From Mesorhizobium loti (GTDB lineage Bacteria > Pseudomonadota > Alphaproteobacteria > Rhizobiales > Rhizobiaceae): a DNA stretch of 64,000 nt. Below are positions 37,921 through 45,532 of this stretch, piece after piece (within the stretch, counting starts at the first letter, position 1; every line of letters begins with the position of its first letter). Below the pieces are notes generated by a model that was not told the DNA's origin, did no database searches, and saw nothing but the letters and a program-made list of their open reading frames with translations. The DNA lies in the NCBI RefSeq assembly GCF_013170705.1, contig NZ_CP033334.1, positions 6,487,501 through 6,551,500 of the forward strand, written 5' to 3'. The position numbers and the translations under genes are program-made.

Positions 37921-38999
37921 GTGAGCCAAGCCGAGCGTGCTGAACTGAACACGATGCTGAGCGGCGGCAAGCATGCCGCCCGCAAGCTCAAACGAGCCCA
38001 AATCCTGCTGGCCACCGATGCGGGAAGCAGCGACGAGGAGATCGTCCGGGTCGTGGCGGTGAGCGGCTCCACCGTCTGTCGAACCAAGCGACGCTTTGTG
38101 GAAGGCAATCCGGAATATGCGCTGAGCGAGGAGCCGGGCAAGGAGGAAGCCTTGCTGGTGGCGACGGCCTGCGCGAACCCGCCTGCTGGCCGCGCTCGCT
38201 GGACGTTGGAGCTGCTGGCCGACGCCATGGTCAAGCTCACCGATCACGACAGCCTGTCGCACGAGACGGTGCGCCGCCGGCTGGCCGAGAACAGCCTCAA
38301 GCCCTGGCGCAGGGACGTGTGGTGCATTCCCCAGGTCAATGGCGAGTACGTGGCACGCATGGAAGACGTGCTCGATCTCTATGCCGAAGCGCCCGATCCC
38401 GAGCGCCCGGTGGTCTGCTTCGACGAGACCCGGTGCAGCTCATCGGCGAGGTCCGCCAACCCATCCCGGCCGAGCCGGGCCAGCTTGAGCGCTACGACTA
38501 GGAGTACCGCCGCAACGGTACCGTCAATCTCTTTGTCCTTGTCGACGTCAACCGGCCTTGGCGAAAGGTCAAGGTCACCCAACGGCGCGCGGCACGAGAC
38601 TACGCCCATTGCATGCGCGACCTCGTCGATGTCCACTATCCCGAGGCCACCTGCATTCGCCTCGTGCAGGACAATCTGTCGACCCACTCGGCCGGGGCCC
38701 TCTACGAAGCCTTCCCGCCGGCCGAAGCGCGCCGCATCCTGCGCCGCCTCGAATTCCACTACACGCCCAAGCACGCCAGCTGGCTCAACATGGTCGAGAT
38801 CGAGATCGGCGTCCTCAACGGCCAGTGCCTGCACCGACGTCTCGACGACGCCAGACGCCTTCTCAGCGAGATCGCCGCCTGCGAGCATCAGCGAAATGCC
38901 ACCGGTGCCCAAATCAACTGGATGTTCACAACCGAAAAGGCCCGAGCCAAGATGGGCCGCGCCTATCCGCTAACAGTCAAAGAGTCAGAACCTCGGTGA
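37921..38999 (+). pseudogene. IS630 transposase, frameshifted
   Basis: The first part (37921 to about 38430) has the N-terminal helix-turn-helix (EEIVRVVAVSGSTVCRTKRR) and the first catalytic Asp in VVCFDET. One C appears to be lost at about 38432; the next frame reads PVQLIGEVRQPIPAEPGQLE and meets a TAG at about 38500. The remainder, with QDNLSTHS and HASWLNMVEIEIG (remaining DDE residues), is in frame to 38999. Two lesions make it inactive. Confidence 0.85.
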
Positions 39000-39104
39000 A
39001 ACGGTACTAGCAGGCTTCTCTGATTGGGGTCGGTGAGGTCAACTTTTCCTGTCTTTTCCGGACGATGTCGCCCCGTGGGTCACTCGCTTCTCTTCGCGGT
39101 CGGC

Positions 39105-39440
39105 GCCGGGCCGAGCATCCGCCGATAAGCCTCTCGTCTCTGATCATCGTTTACTGCATGATCCAAACGTTGCTCCAATTTCCGAGTAAAAGGTGCACTC
39201 TTTGCATGGTAGAGCGTAGGTCCTGTAAATTCATTCAGCTAGAATTTATCTGCCGTCAGATACGATGATGCTTTGCGGCTCCTATCCGTTGGCATCTCAT
39301 TGCAAGGGGCGTCTTGGCTCCTCGTCTTCGCCACCCGAACAACCAGTCGGTATGGGTGAAATGGGTGCCTTCCTGTAGCGCGACAATCTGGGAGAGAAGC
39401 CGTATTGCCTCACGTAACGATGTTCCTCGAGATTCGAGCG
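39105..39440 (-). pseudogene. Remnants of E1 alpha start and of the Irr-associated tail
   Basis: At about 39163-39110 the minus strand carries a degraded E1 alpha start (ATGCAG followed by a stop, then CAGAGACGAGAGGCTTATCG) matching 29014-28960. Upstream of it, 39164-39245 matches the leader of E1 alpha copy 2. At 39440-39256 the minus frame reads EGTHFTHTDWLFGWRRRGAK, matching the end of the Irr-like pseudogene at 36745-36830. So the junction Irr tail - E1 alpha leader - E1 alpha once existed here. Confidence 0.6.
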
Positions 39441-39473
39441 TTGCCTCATTCATTTTGCTCCCGGCTTGGGGCT

Positions 39474-39523
39474 AAGGAGGCCGGGCGCGGAGATGGCCGG
39501 GTTTCGCAGCGCCCGGCCTCCTT
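39474..39523. terminator. Perfect 15-bp hairpin at the IS end
   Basis: AAGGAGGCCGGGCGC and its exact inverse are separated by 20 bases, 19 bp after the transposase stop. It probably terminates transposase transcription or blocks entry of outside transcripts. Confidence 0.6.
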
Positions 39524-39541
39524 CGCGAGCGCCACGGCGCC

Positions 39542-41056
39542 TCAGTGTGGCCCTGCGATCTCCAGGATCGGCGGCTCCTTGATCAAGGGGCCAAACAGCA
39601 ACGCGTCCGCCTGTTCGCTGCGCCAGACCTTCAGACGACGCTGAAGCGTTCGAAGCAGTTTGTCCGGGTAATCGCCGGGATACTCGGCCTGCAGTCGTGA
39701 CAGAAGTTCGCTGCCGGTTCGCCATGGTTCGGCTTCGAACCAATTTCGTAAGTCCGCAGTCGCCTTGACGAGAGGGTCAGGACGCCGCCGCCCCCTTTTG
39801 GCTTTCACAATCGGGCGATCCGTCGGCCGGATAGCTCCGTCCTTCCAAGCAGTCCGCAAACTCGCCAGGAAAAGGTCGATTGGCTGAGCTGTTCCGTCAG
39901 GGCGCATGGCCGGCGGAGTATCGGCAAGCGCAGCGAGTCGCTCCTGCACGGCGCGGATATCGCGCAACAGCAGGACAGGATCGAGCCCGGCGTAGATTTC
40001 CTGCAGACGGGAGCGGACTGCATCTGAGGTGCGAGGGTCGGCAACCAGACGCTGATGCGGCGTAGCTGGCGGACTATACGTCTTGCGCACACGCGCGCCG
40101 TCGCGCTGCTTCGCGATCAACTTGAACGATGGCTGAAAGAAGTTCACGAACAGCCGCGCTGACCGGTAGAGCTTCGCTAGCAGCGTGGCGGCCTCCAGCC
40201 CCTCGAACCGACGATATCCGACCATCCTACGCACCACGGCGCCATTCTTCTGCTCGACAAAGGCCTGGTCATTCTTGCGGTAGGGGCGGCAGCGCGTGAA
40301 GACGATGTTGGCGGCGACGCAATAGGCCTTCAGCGTCTCGTTCATGAAAACGGTGTCGTTGTCCGTATCCAGGCCGAGAAGCGCGAAGGGCAGTTGCTTG
40401 CGCAATTCTGTGAGCACCGTGCTCAACAGCGTCTGTTCGCGAACCAGCAGCGGCGCACATTCCGTCCAGCCGGTCGCGATGTCGGTGAGCACGAGGGTTT
40501 GGATGAAGCTGCCGCGAGCCGAAGGGCCGCTATGGGCCACGAGGTCCGCCTCAACGAAGCCTGGCGCTGGATCGTCCCAATCCGCCGACGTTCTAATGGG
40601 AATGCTCCGTCGCAGGGCATGCGCTGCAGGCCGTCGTCGGGGACGTCCCAAGCCTTCTCGGATCGGTCCCAACGTCCTGTCGATCGTGGCCGCGCTCATC
40701 GCCAGCAATTTGCCCCGGATTTCGGGCGCCAGGTCAAAATGACCGTGCCGTTCCATCGCCTCGAGAAGGATGGGCAGCAACGCCTTCAGCCGCTTGCCGC
40801 AGACGCGGTCGGACGCCTCCCAGAGCAATATGAGCGCATTGCGTTCCGCTTCATCATAAATCCGCGGCCGCGCTCGCCGGCCTGCAAACGGCCCCTCACC
40901 GCGTCGTAGCAGCCGCATCGCGTGCTTGCGGTGAAAGCCCGTGACGACGACGAACTCATCCAAAATTCTCGCCTTCTCCGCTCGCGTCGAAGCACGATAG
41001 CGCTCTGAAACCGCCGTCGTCAGTTCTTTCCTTGTCGCCATGCTCAGCCGTCCCAT
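39542..41056 (-). CDS. DDE integrase-type transposase (504 aa)
   Basis: An intact 504-residue transposase with a retroviral-integrase-like core. The N-terminus is a helix-turn-helix (VVTGFHRKHAMRLLRRGEG). The core has FVEADLVAHSGPSARGSF (first Asp), LLGLDTDNDTVFMNETLKAY (second Asp), and RPYRKNDQAFVEQKNGAVVR (Glu). The C-terminus is long, with a basic linker KAKRGRRRP. The family resembles unclassified (ISNCY) or IS481-related groups; I am not sure which. This is one of the few transposase genes here without visible damage. Confidence 0.82.
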   Translation of the reverse strand: MGRLSMATRKELTTAVSERYRASTRAEKARILDEFVVVTGFHRKHAMRLLRRGEGPFAGRRARPRIYDEAERNALILLWEASDRVCGKRLKALLPILLEAMERHGHFDLAPEIRGKLLAMSAATIDRTLGPIREGLGRPRRRPAAHALRRSIPIRTSADWDDPAPGFVEADLVAHSGPSARGSFIQTLVLTDIATGWTECAPLLVREQTLLSTVLTELRKQLPFALLGLDTDNDTVFMNETLKAYCVAANIVFTRCRPYRKNDQAFVEQKNGAVVRRMVGYRRFEGLEAATLLAKLYRSARLFVNFFQPSFKLIAKQRDGARVRKTYSPPATPHQRLVADPRTSDAVRSRLQEIYAGLDPVLLLRDIRAVQERLAALADTPPAMRPDGTAQPIDLFLASLRTAWKDGAIRPTDRPIVKAKRGRRRPDPLVKATADLRNWFEAEPWRTGSELLSRLQAEYPGDYPDKLLRTLQRRLKVWRSEQADALLFGPLIKEPPILEIAGPH

Positions 41057-41371
41057 AGTCGCCCCTGCTCTTACCCCTCGGTAGGGAGCAACTTATGTGA
41101 GGCAACGGTTGAACATTCAGGAACATTTTCGACGAGGCAATGCGGGCGCAAGGGGTTTGTCGGTTTGATTGTCGCGGCGCGTCAATCAGGGGTTTGCTGG
41201 CGTTGCGTATGACGCGGGGCGTACGGGCATAGGCCCGCGGCATTTCATTCCCAGACAGTTTCCCCGGACAGCCCTGCCGTTTGCGGGAGAAGTGGTCGCC
41301 TGCCGTTGTGGCTCTCCGCCGCCCTCAACGTGCAGCGGACCCGGTGACGCCATCAGACATTCTGTCAGCCT

Positions 41372-41387
41372 TGTCGGGTCCACGACA
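41372..41387. promoter_or_regulatory. NifA upstream activator site for P4
   Basis: TGTCGGGTCCACGACA is a TGT-N10-ACA site whose centre is about 98 bp upstream of the P4 -24 element. Confidence 0.62.
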
Positions 41388-41475
41388 CTGGCTTCTTTAG
41401 CCAATTTCTTGTTTTGCCTCAGGCCAAACAGCTGAAAACAATCACAAAAATACTTTCTTCGCCTTGTTCGGCCAA

Positions 41476-41492
41476 TTGGCACGAGTTTTGAA
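41476..41492 (+). promoter_or_regulatory. Sigma-54 type -24/-12 promoter (P4) of methyltransferase copy 2
   Basis: TTGGCACGAGTTTTGAA matches the sigma-54 consensus except for GA at -12. It is 79 bp upstream of the methyltransferase start codon and faces the intact methyltransferase-oxygenase pair. Confidence 0.68.
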
Positions 41493-41570
41493 ACCCTGGT
41501 TGCGAGACGGCAGCAGGTGCCGACCGGTGCGCCGCCGGATGACCATCTGCCCCCACACGGAGGAACTGGC

Positions 41571-42278
41571 ATGAACACCCCCGATCAGCAGACGGCACTG
41601 GAGCAAGCCGCACGAGAGCGCATCAAGGATTCCCACGCCCTCAACGGCGATGTCGGTCGCTTGGCCCACTTCTATCGCCGATGGGCCAGTTCCTACGATC
41701 TGGATGTCGGCCTCGACGAGTACTGCGGGCCGATGATCGTGGCGGAACTGGCGGGCGCCGTGCAGACGGCCTATTTGGCCGGTCAGCGAGCAACCATTGC
41801 AATCCTGGACGCTGGCTGCGGAACCGGCCTCGTCGGCGTGGAACTGGAACGCCTCGGCTTCCGGTTGATCGACGGGATCGACCTCTCCGAGGAGATGGCC
41901 GAAAAGGCCCGGCAAACCCGCGTCTACCGCCATGTTCGAGGCGATGTCGACCTCAACGGGCCGCTCTCCGACTACTCCAGCGCAAGCTATGACATAACGG
42001 TCTGCTGCGGCGTCTTCACGCTCGGGCATGTCCGACCGGAGGGGCTGCGCGAATTGGCTCGCGTCACGCGCCCAAACGGGTTCGTCATCGCAAGCACCCG
42101 TAAGAGCTATGCGGAGGCCACATCCTTCGAACAGGAGGTGCGGCGTCTGCAGGATGCGGGCGTTCTTGTGCCGGCACAGCGTCTAAACGACGGCAGATAC
42201 GTCGCCGAGGAGCACGCGCACTATTGGATTTTTCAGGTGACCCATGAGGCTAACGCACAAACGGAGGAGCGGCCATGA
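41571..42278 (+). CDS. SAM-dependent methyltransferase, copy 2
   Basis: A 235-residue class I methyltransferase, identical to copy 1 (33065-33772). SAM motif I is LDAGCGTGLVG and the post-I acidic segment is DGIDLSEEM. The ATG at 41571 has GGAGG 7 bp upstream. Its stop overlaps the oxygenase B start by four bases (ATGA), so the two are translationally coupled. With P4 and its NifA site upstream, expression is expected in microaerobic nodule cells. Probable role: methylation of a small molecule that the oxygenase then oxidises, or the reverse. Confidence 0.9.
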   Translation: MNTPDQQTALEQAARERIKDSHALNGDVGRLAHFYRRWASSYDLDVGLDEYCGPMIVAELAGAVQTAYLAGQRATIAILDAGCGTGLVGVELERLGFRLIDGIDLSEEMAEKARQTRVYRHVRGDVDLNGPLSDYSSASYDITVCCGVFTLGHVRPEGLRELARVTRPNGFVIASTRKSYAEATSFEQEVRRLQDAGVLVPAQRLNDGRYVAEEHAHYWIFQVTHEANAQTEERP

Positions 42279-43207
42279 CCACGTTACCGCAAATCTCGCT
42301 GGCGAGATTGGCAGCCGACGCAACGCGACACGAAGAGCGTGAGCGTCTACGCATGACCTGCGAGGAGTACGGTTTCTTCTACCTTGTCGAACACGGGATC
42401 CCGAAAGAACAGATATCAGAGGCCATCCAGGCTTCCCGGCGGTCCTTCGCGTTGCCACATTCGACAAAGGAACGTTATGGTCACGCAGGCCAAGACGTGT
42501 ACCCCGCTACCGCCCGTGGATACAGTCCGTTGCACGGCGAGGTGCTACATCCCCAAGCTGGCCCCGATCCAAAGGAAATGTTCGATCTCGGAATCGAGAA
42601 CGAAGGCGACCGGCGTCCGTTTGCCGGACGCACGCGCCTTCCGGACGACACGTTGGCTCCTGGTTTCGCTCGAAGCCTGCTTGCTTTGCAGGCTACCGTG
42701 GTCAACGAGGTTGTGCCGCAGCTCGGGACCGCGCTAGCCGACCTGCTCGATATGGAAGAGGGCTGGTTCCGACGCCATTTCAACCCGCCGACGGTCCTGC
42801 AACGCGTGATCCGATATCCATCTACTGGCGGCACGGCCGGAAAGCATACCGACAATGGGTTCTTCACGCTGCTGCTGCAGGAGGAACTCCCGACTCGCTC
42901 CTTGCAGGTGTGGTTCGGGGGGCGCTGGGTGCCGGCGCCGAGCTTGCCCGATAGTCTCGTTGTCAATCTGGGCGACATGCTTCAGGCCTTGAGCGATGGC
43001 CGATTCAAGAGCACGCCCCATCAGGTCGTGCACACCGGTCCGGCCGAACGAATTTCCCTTCCATTCTTTATCTATCCCGACATCGACGCTCGCCTGACTT
43101 CCCGGCAAGGGAAGCACACCTTCAGCGTCGCGGAAGTGATGTTGCGCAACTTCGAGTCAATCTGGGAAACCGGGAATGGCGCCGGGCGCGCGCGCGAGTT
43201 GCAGTAG
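42275..43207 (+). CDS. 2-oxoglutarate/Fe(II)-dependent oxygenase (isopenicillin N synthase-like), oxygenase B
   Basis: A 310-residue intact member of the IPNS/DIOX family. The DIOX_N part has EEYGFFYLVEHGIP near residue 30. Iron ligands are His and Asp in GKHTDNGFFTLL near residue 190 and His in PHQVVHTG near residue 248; the RxS 2-oxoglutarate site is ERISLPFF. It is only distantly similar to oxygenase A (31805-32824), with the same fold. Being the second gene of the P4 operon, it is probably part of a NifA-dependent methylation-oxidation pathway. The substrate could be an amino acid, terpenoid or alkaloid-like compound; nothing in the sequence decides. Confidence 0.9.
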   Translation: MTTLPQISLARLAADATRHEERERLRMTCEEYGFFYLVEHGIPKEQISEAIQASRRSFALPHSTKERYGHAGQDVYPATARGYSPLHGEVLHPQAGPDPKEMFDLGIENEGDRRPFAGRTRLPDDTLAPGFARSLLALQATVVNEVVPQLGTALADLLDMEEGWFRRHFNPPTVLQRVIRYPSTGGTAGKHTDNGFFTLLLQEELPTRSLQVWFGGRWVPAPSLPDSLVVNLGDMLQALSDGRFKSTPHQVVHTGPAERISLPFFIYPDIDARLTSRQGKHTFSVAEVMLRNFESIWETGNGAGRARELQ

Positions 43208-43229
43208 GTCGTTCGGTTTTCTCGAGAAG

Positions 43230-43790
43230 GAGATTAGAACATGCTAAGGGCAAAGCAATGTCCAGAATCCGGAGGGAACGACAGTGCATGTCGACGCCCG
43301 GCGCGTTCCAGGCGGCTTCAAGATCTTTGCGCGAGGACCGTGAAGTCCGGACCGCATCGACCGGTTCCACGCGCTGGACCTCGCTCAGGCGAGCCTCGCA
43401 GCTGTCCACGCGCGTGAGTGTCGCTTCCCAGCTCTCGAGCTGAACCGCAATGAGGCGGTCTTCGGGGTCGCAGGCCGCTAGCGCGCCTGCTGCAGGTCCA
43501 ACTCGATCATCTGCCGGCCTCGCTCTTCAGTTGCATCCGTTCAGCCTCCAATGCCGCTTCGATCGCCATCGGCGCGGCCGCCTCCAAGGCTTCGCGGATC
43601 ACCGCCGCATCGGTGCGAAAGCCGTTGAAGACTAAGGACGGGCCGCCAATCGCACCACGGTCATAACGTCTATGATGGGTTGCCAAATCGACGGATGGCT
43701 CCCCGCCAAGCCACTCGATCAGCAGATTGACCTCGCCGCATGAATCGATAAACCTCAACTTGCCGGAGGCTGCTCCGCCAAATTCCGACA
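43230..43790 (-). pseudogene. Large serine recombinase, heavily decayed C-terminal remnant
   Basis: Minus-strand frames read AALEAERMQLKSEAGRQMIE, then ACDPEDRLIAVQLESWEATL and KDLEAAWNAPGVD, which line up with the coiled-coil and later part of the recombinase at 20263-21820 (compare LVARTLEQQWEEALRALEAA and LASVWHAPTT). Stops and shifts interrupt it. No catalytic domain remains. Confidence 0.55.
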
Positions 43791-43799
43791 CGATCCGCT

Positions 43800-44218
43800 A
43801 CGGCACCTTTTCCAAAAAACTCAACCGTCTGATTGGTTTTTTTCCGATCCGAGTTTCGGTATGGGATGCTAAAATAGCGCACAGGGAAGTGGCATTTCAA
43901 ATCCAACCAATTGACTCAGGCTAAAACGCGCCTCCGACATGTCGTTCGATTCCTGATTCCACCAGGAGTCTGCGCTGGGGCGGGAGCCCAATGAGAAGAG
44001 GGAACTAGGCTATAAAGTCGTTGTTTCGCTCTGTTCTGCTGGGTTGTGTGCCGAGCGCGCCCACTGCATTTGCCAGTGAAAAAGTTGTACCGCCTTACGA
44101 TGGCATCACAGAAAACTTGATGCAGACCTACCTTGTCGTAGAGGGCTCACGGGAGCTCGGGTTTGATGTAGGGGATCAAGTTCAGCTTCAGGTCCAGCTT
44201 GTTTATGTTGCGATTGAC
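43800..44218 (+). pseudogene. proX leader and N-terminal remnant
   Basis: From about 44010 the sequence encodes a protein start like ProX (signal peptide ending in AFA, then EKVVPPYDGITENLMQTYLV and VQLQVQLVYVAI) but the start codon is ATA instead of ATG. Similarity ends at about 44218, where insertion-sequence DNA begins, so only about 68 codons remain. The 43805-43940 part resembles the leader at 6750-6860 of the intact proX. Confidence 0.8.
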
Positions 44219-44316
44219 CTGCCACTGAACTTTCATCCAGCGGCGATTAGAGCCTCGACCGTTTTTGCTCCGATACCATTCTCTGGACCGCCGGAAGGTG
44301 GAGTTTCCCGGCTTTC

Positions 44317-45156
44317 TCACGACGGCGGGCTGGCGGCGCCATCGAGATTGAGCAACGAGATCGGGGCCTTGTGCCCGATCGCCCCATGCGGGCGCACCTC
44401 GTTGTAGTATCTGCGCCAATCCTCCAACTTTTCGGCGGCGTCGGCAAGAGTCAGGAACCAGTGGGCGTTCAGGCACTCCGCCCTGAAGCGGCCGTTGAAG
44501 GCTTCGATGTAGGCGTTGTCGGTGGGCTTTCCCGGCCTGCTGAAGTCGAGCGTCACGCCTTTCGCGTAGGCCCATAGGTCGAGGTCGCGGGAGACGAACT
44601 CGGAGCCTTGGTCGACGCGGATCGTCTTCGGATAGCCGATCTTCGGACAGACCTGTTCCAGTGCCCTGACCATATCCTCTGCCCGATAGCTGAACCGCGG
44701 GTCGAGCACAGGCACATAGCGGGAGAACGTGTCGACGACCGTCAGCACACGGATCTTCTTGCCCGTCGCGAGCTGATCGTGGACGAAGTCCATCGCCCAG
44801 ACGTCGTTCGGGCCGACGGCTTCCTCACGGCCTTCCCGCAGCTTCGCCTTCACACGCCGCTTCGGCGTCTTGTTCCTGAGCTGCAGGCCCAAGTCCCTGT
44901 AAATTCGATAGGTTCGCTTCATGTTATGTTCCAGCCCTCGCGCGTGAGCATTACGTGCACGCGCCGGTATCCGTAGCGGACCCGTGTAGGCGCAGATTTC
45001 CTTGATCCGAGCTTCGATGCCGGCCTGATCGCGGCGGCGGGACTTGTAGTGATAGGTCGACGTGTCGAACTCCAGAACCCGGCATGCCCGTCGGATCGAC
45101 AAGTTCCACTCATCACACGTCTCCGCCACCAGCTCGCGTTTGCGACCAGGCCTCAC
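44317..45156 (-). CDS. IS3 transposase orfB with a compensated internal frameshift
   Basis: A 279-residue integrase-core protein. The DDE residues are present: WAMDFVHDQL, RVDQGSEFVS and NAYIEAFNGRFRAECL. Between about residues 53 and 75 the protein reads TGPLRIPARARNAHARGLEH, but the neighbouring frame encodes the normal TRVRYGYRRVHVMLTREGWN. One extra base before and one missing base after this block therefore leave the gene open but with about 22 wrong residues. The ATG at 45156 overlaps the orfA stop; IS3 elements make an OrfAB fusion by -1 frameshifting. Activity is doubtful. Confidence 0.8.
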   Translation of the reverse strand: MRPGRKRELVAETCDEWNLSIRRACRVLEFDTSTYHYKSRRRDQAGIEARIKEICAYTGPLRIPARARNAHARGLEHNMKRTYRIYRDLGLQLRNKTPKRRVKAKLREGREEAVGPNDVWAMDFVHDQLATGKKIRVLTVVDTFSRYVPVLDPRFSYRAEDMVRALEQVCPKIGYPKTIRVDQGSEFVSRDLDLWAYAKGVTLDFSRPGKPTDNAYIEAFNGRFRAECLNAHWFLTLADAAEKLEDWRRYYNEVRPHGAIGHKAPISLLNLDGAASPPS

Positions 45157-45419
45157 AGTTTTCGGCGAATGACGTCCTGCAGCATCTCCTTGTCCAAGGA
45201 GAGATCGGCCACCAGCGTCCTGAGCTTGCCGTTCTCGTCCTCAAGCTGCTTCAGCCGCTTCATCTCGGTCGGCAGCAGTCCGTCGTATTTCTTCTTCCAG
45301 TTGAAGTACGTCGCCTGGCTAATCCCCGCCCGACGACAGATCTCCGCGACGGGGATTCCGTCCGATCCCTGCTTCAGAATGAACGCCTTCTGCGCGTCCG
45401 AGAACTTCGATGCCTTCAT
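45153..45419 (-). CDS. IS3 transposase orfA
   Basis: An 88-residue helix-turn-helix protein: FSDAQKAFILKQGSDGIPVA, EICRRAGISQATYFNWKKKY, then a leucine-zipper-like stretch LKQLEDENGKLRTLVADLSL. The start at 45419 is the family's usual MKASKFSD; the frame is open further upstream to 45467. It overlaps orfB by four bases. Confidence 0.85.
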   Translation of the reverse strand: MKASKFSDAQKAFILKQGSDGIPVAEICRRAGISQATYFNWKKKYDGLLPTEMKRLKQLEDENGKLRTLVADLSLDKEMLQDVIRRKL

Positions 45420-45532
45420 CGTCTTCCGCTCCTCTCCCGATCGGGAAATTACAGCGGAAAACTCCACTTTCGAACGATCCAGTTTTCAGGGATCAGAGCA
45501 CTCTCTCGTGCTCTCAATTGCTTCGTCCACGA

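Larger units (their letters stand above)
37547..39010 (+). mobile_element. IS630-family insertion sequence
   Basis: The element is bounded by CTAGTACCGTTTTAC at the left and its inverse (GTGAAACGGTACTAG) at the right, consistent with TA target duplication in CTAG. It carries a broken transposase (37921-38999) and a divergent small winged-helix gene (37558-37861). Confidence 0.82.
39440..41107 (-). mobile_element. Insertion sequence with a DDE integrase-type transposase
   Basis: Both ends begin CGTTGCCTCA and share a second block, TTGCTCCC then GGGG, giving imperfect inverted repeats of about 34 bp at 39440-39471 and 41074-41107. The single gene is at 39542-41056. It split the remnants at 39105-39440 from whatever preceded them. 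Confidence 0.7.
41220..42410. repeat. Inverted repeat, right arm (partner 32933-34123)
   Basis: Inverse copy of 32933-34123, beginning at CGTACGGGC and ending after GAAAGAAC inside oxygenase B. In this arm oxygenase B continues intact beyond the repeat, so this is the more complete copy. Confidence 0.92.
44266..45503 (-). mobile_element. IS3-family insertion sequence
   Basis: Two overlapping minus-strand genes, orfA and orfB, are typical of IS3. Terminal regions share an inverted block: CTGGACCGCCGGAAGGTGG near 44283 and CTGGATCGTTCGAAAGTGG (inverse strand) near 45485. The exact outer ends were not fixed; the 45 bp between the proX remnant and the element may belong to another IS end. Confidence 0.75.

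Noticed and set aside
43122..43409. 95-residue minus-strand frame as a separate gene
   Set aside because: It is a piece of the decayed serine recombinase and partly overlaps the end of oxygenase B.
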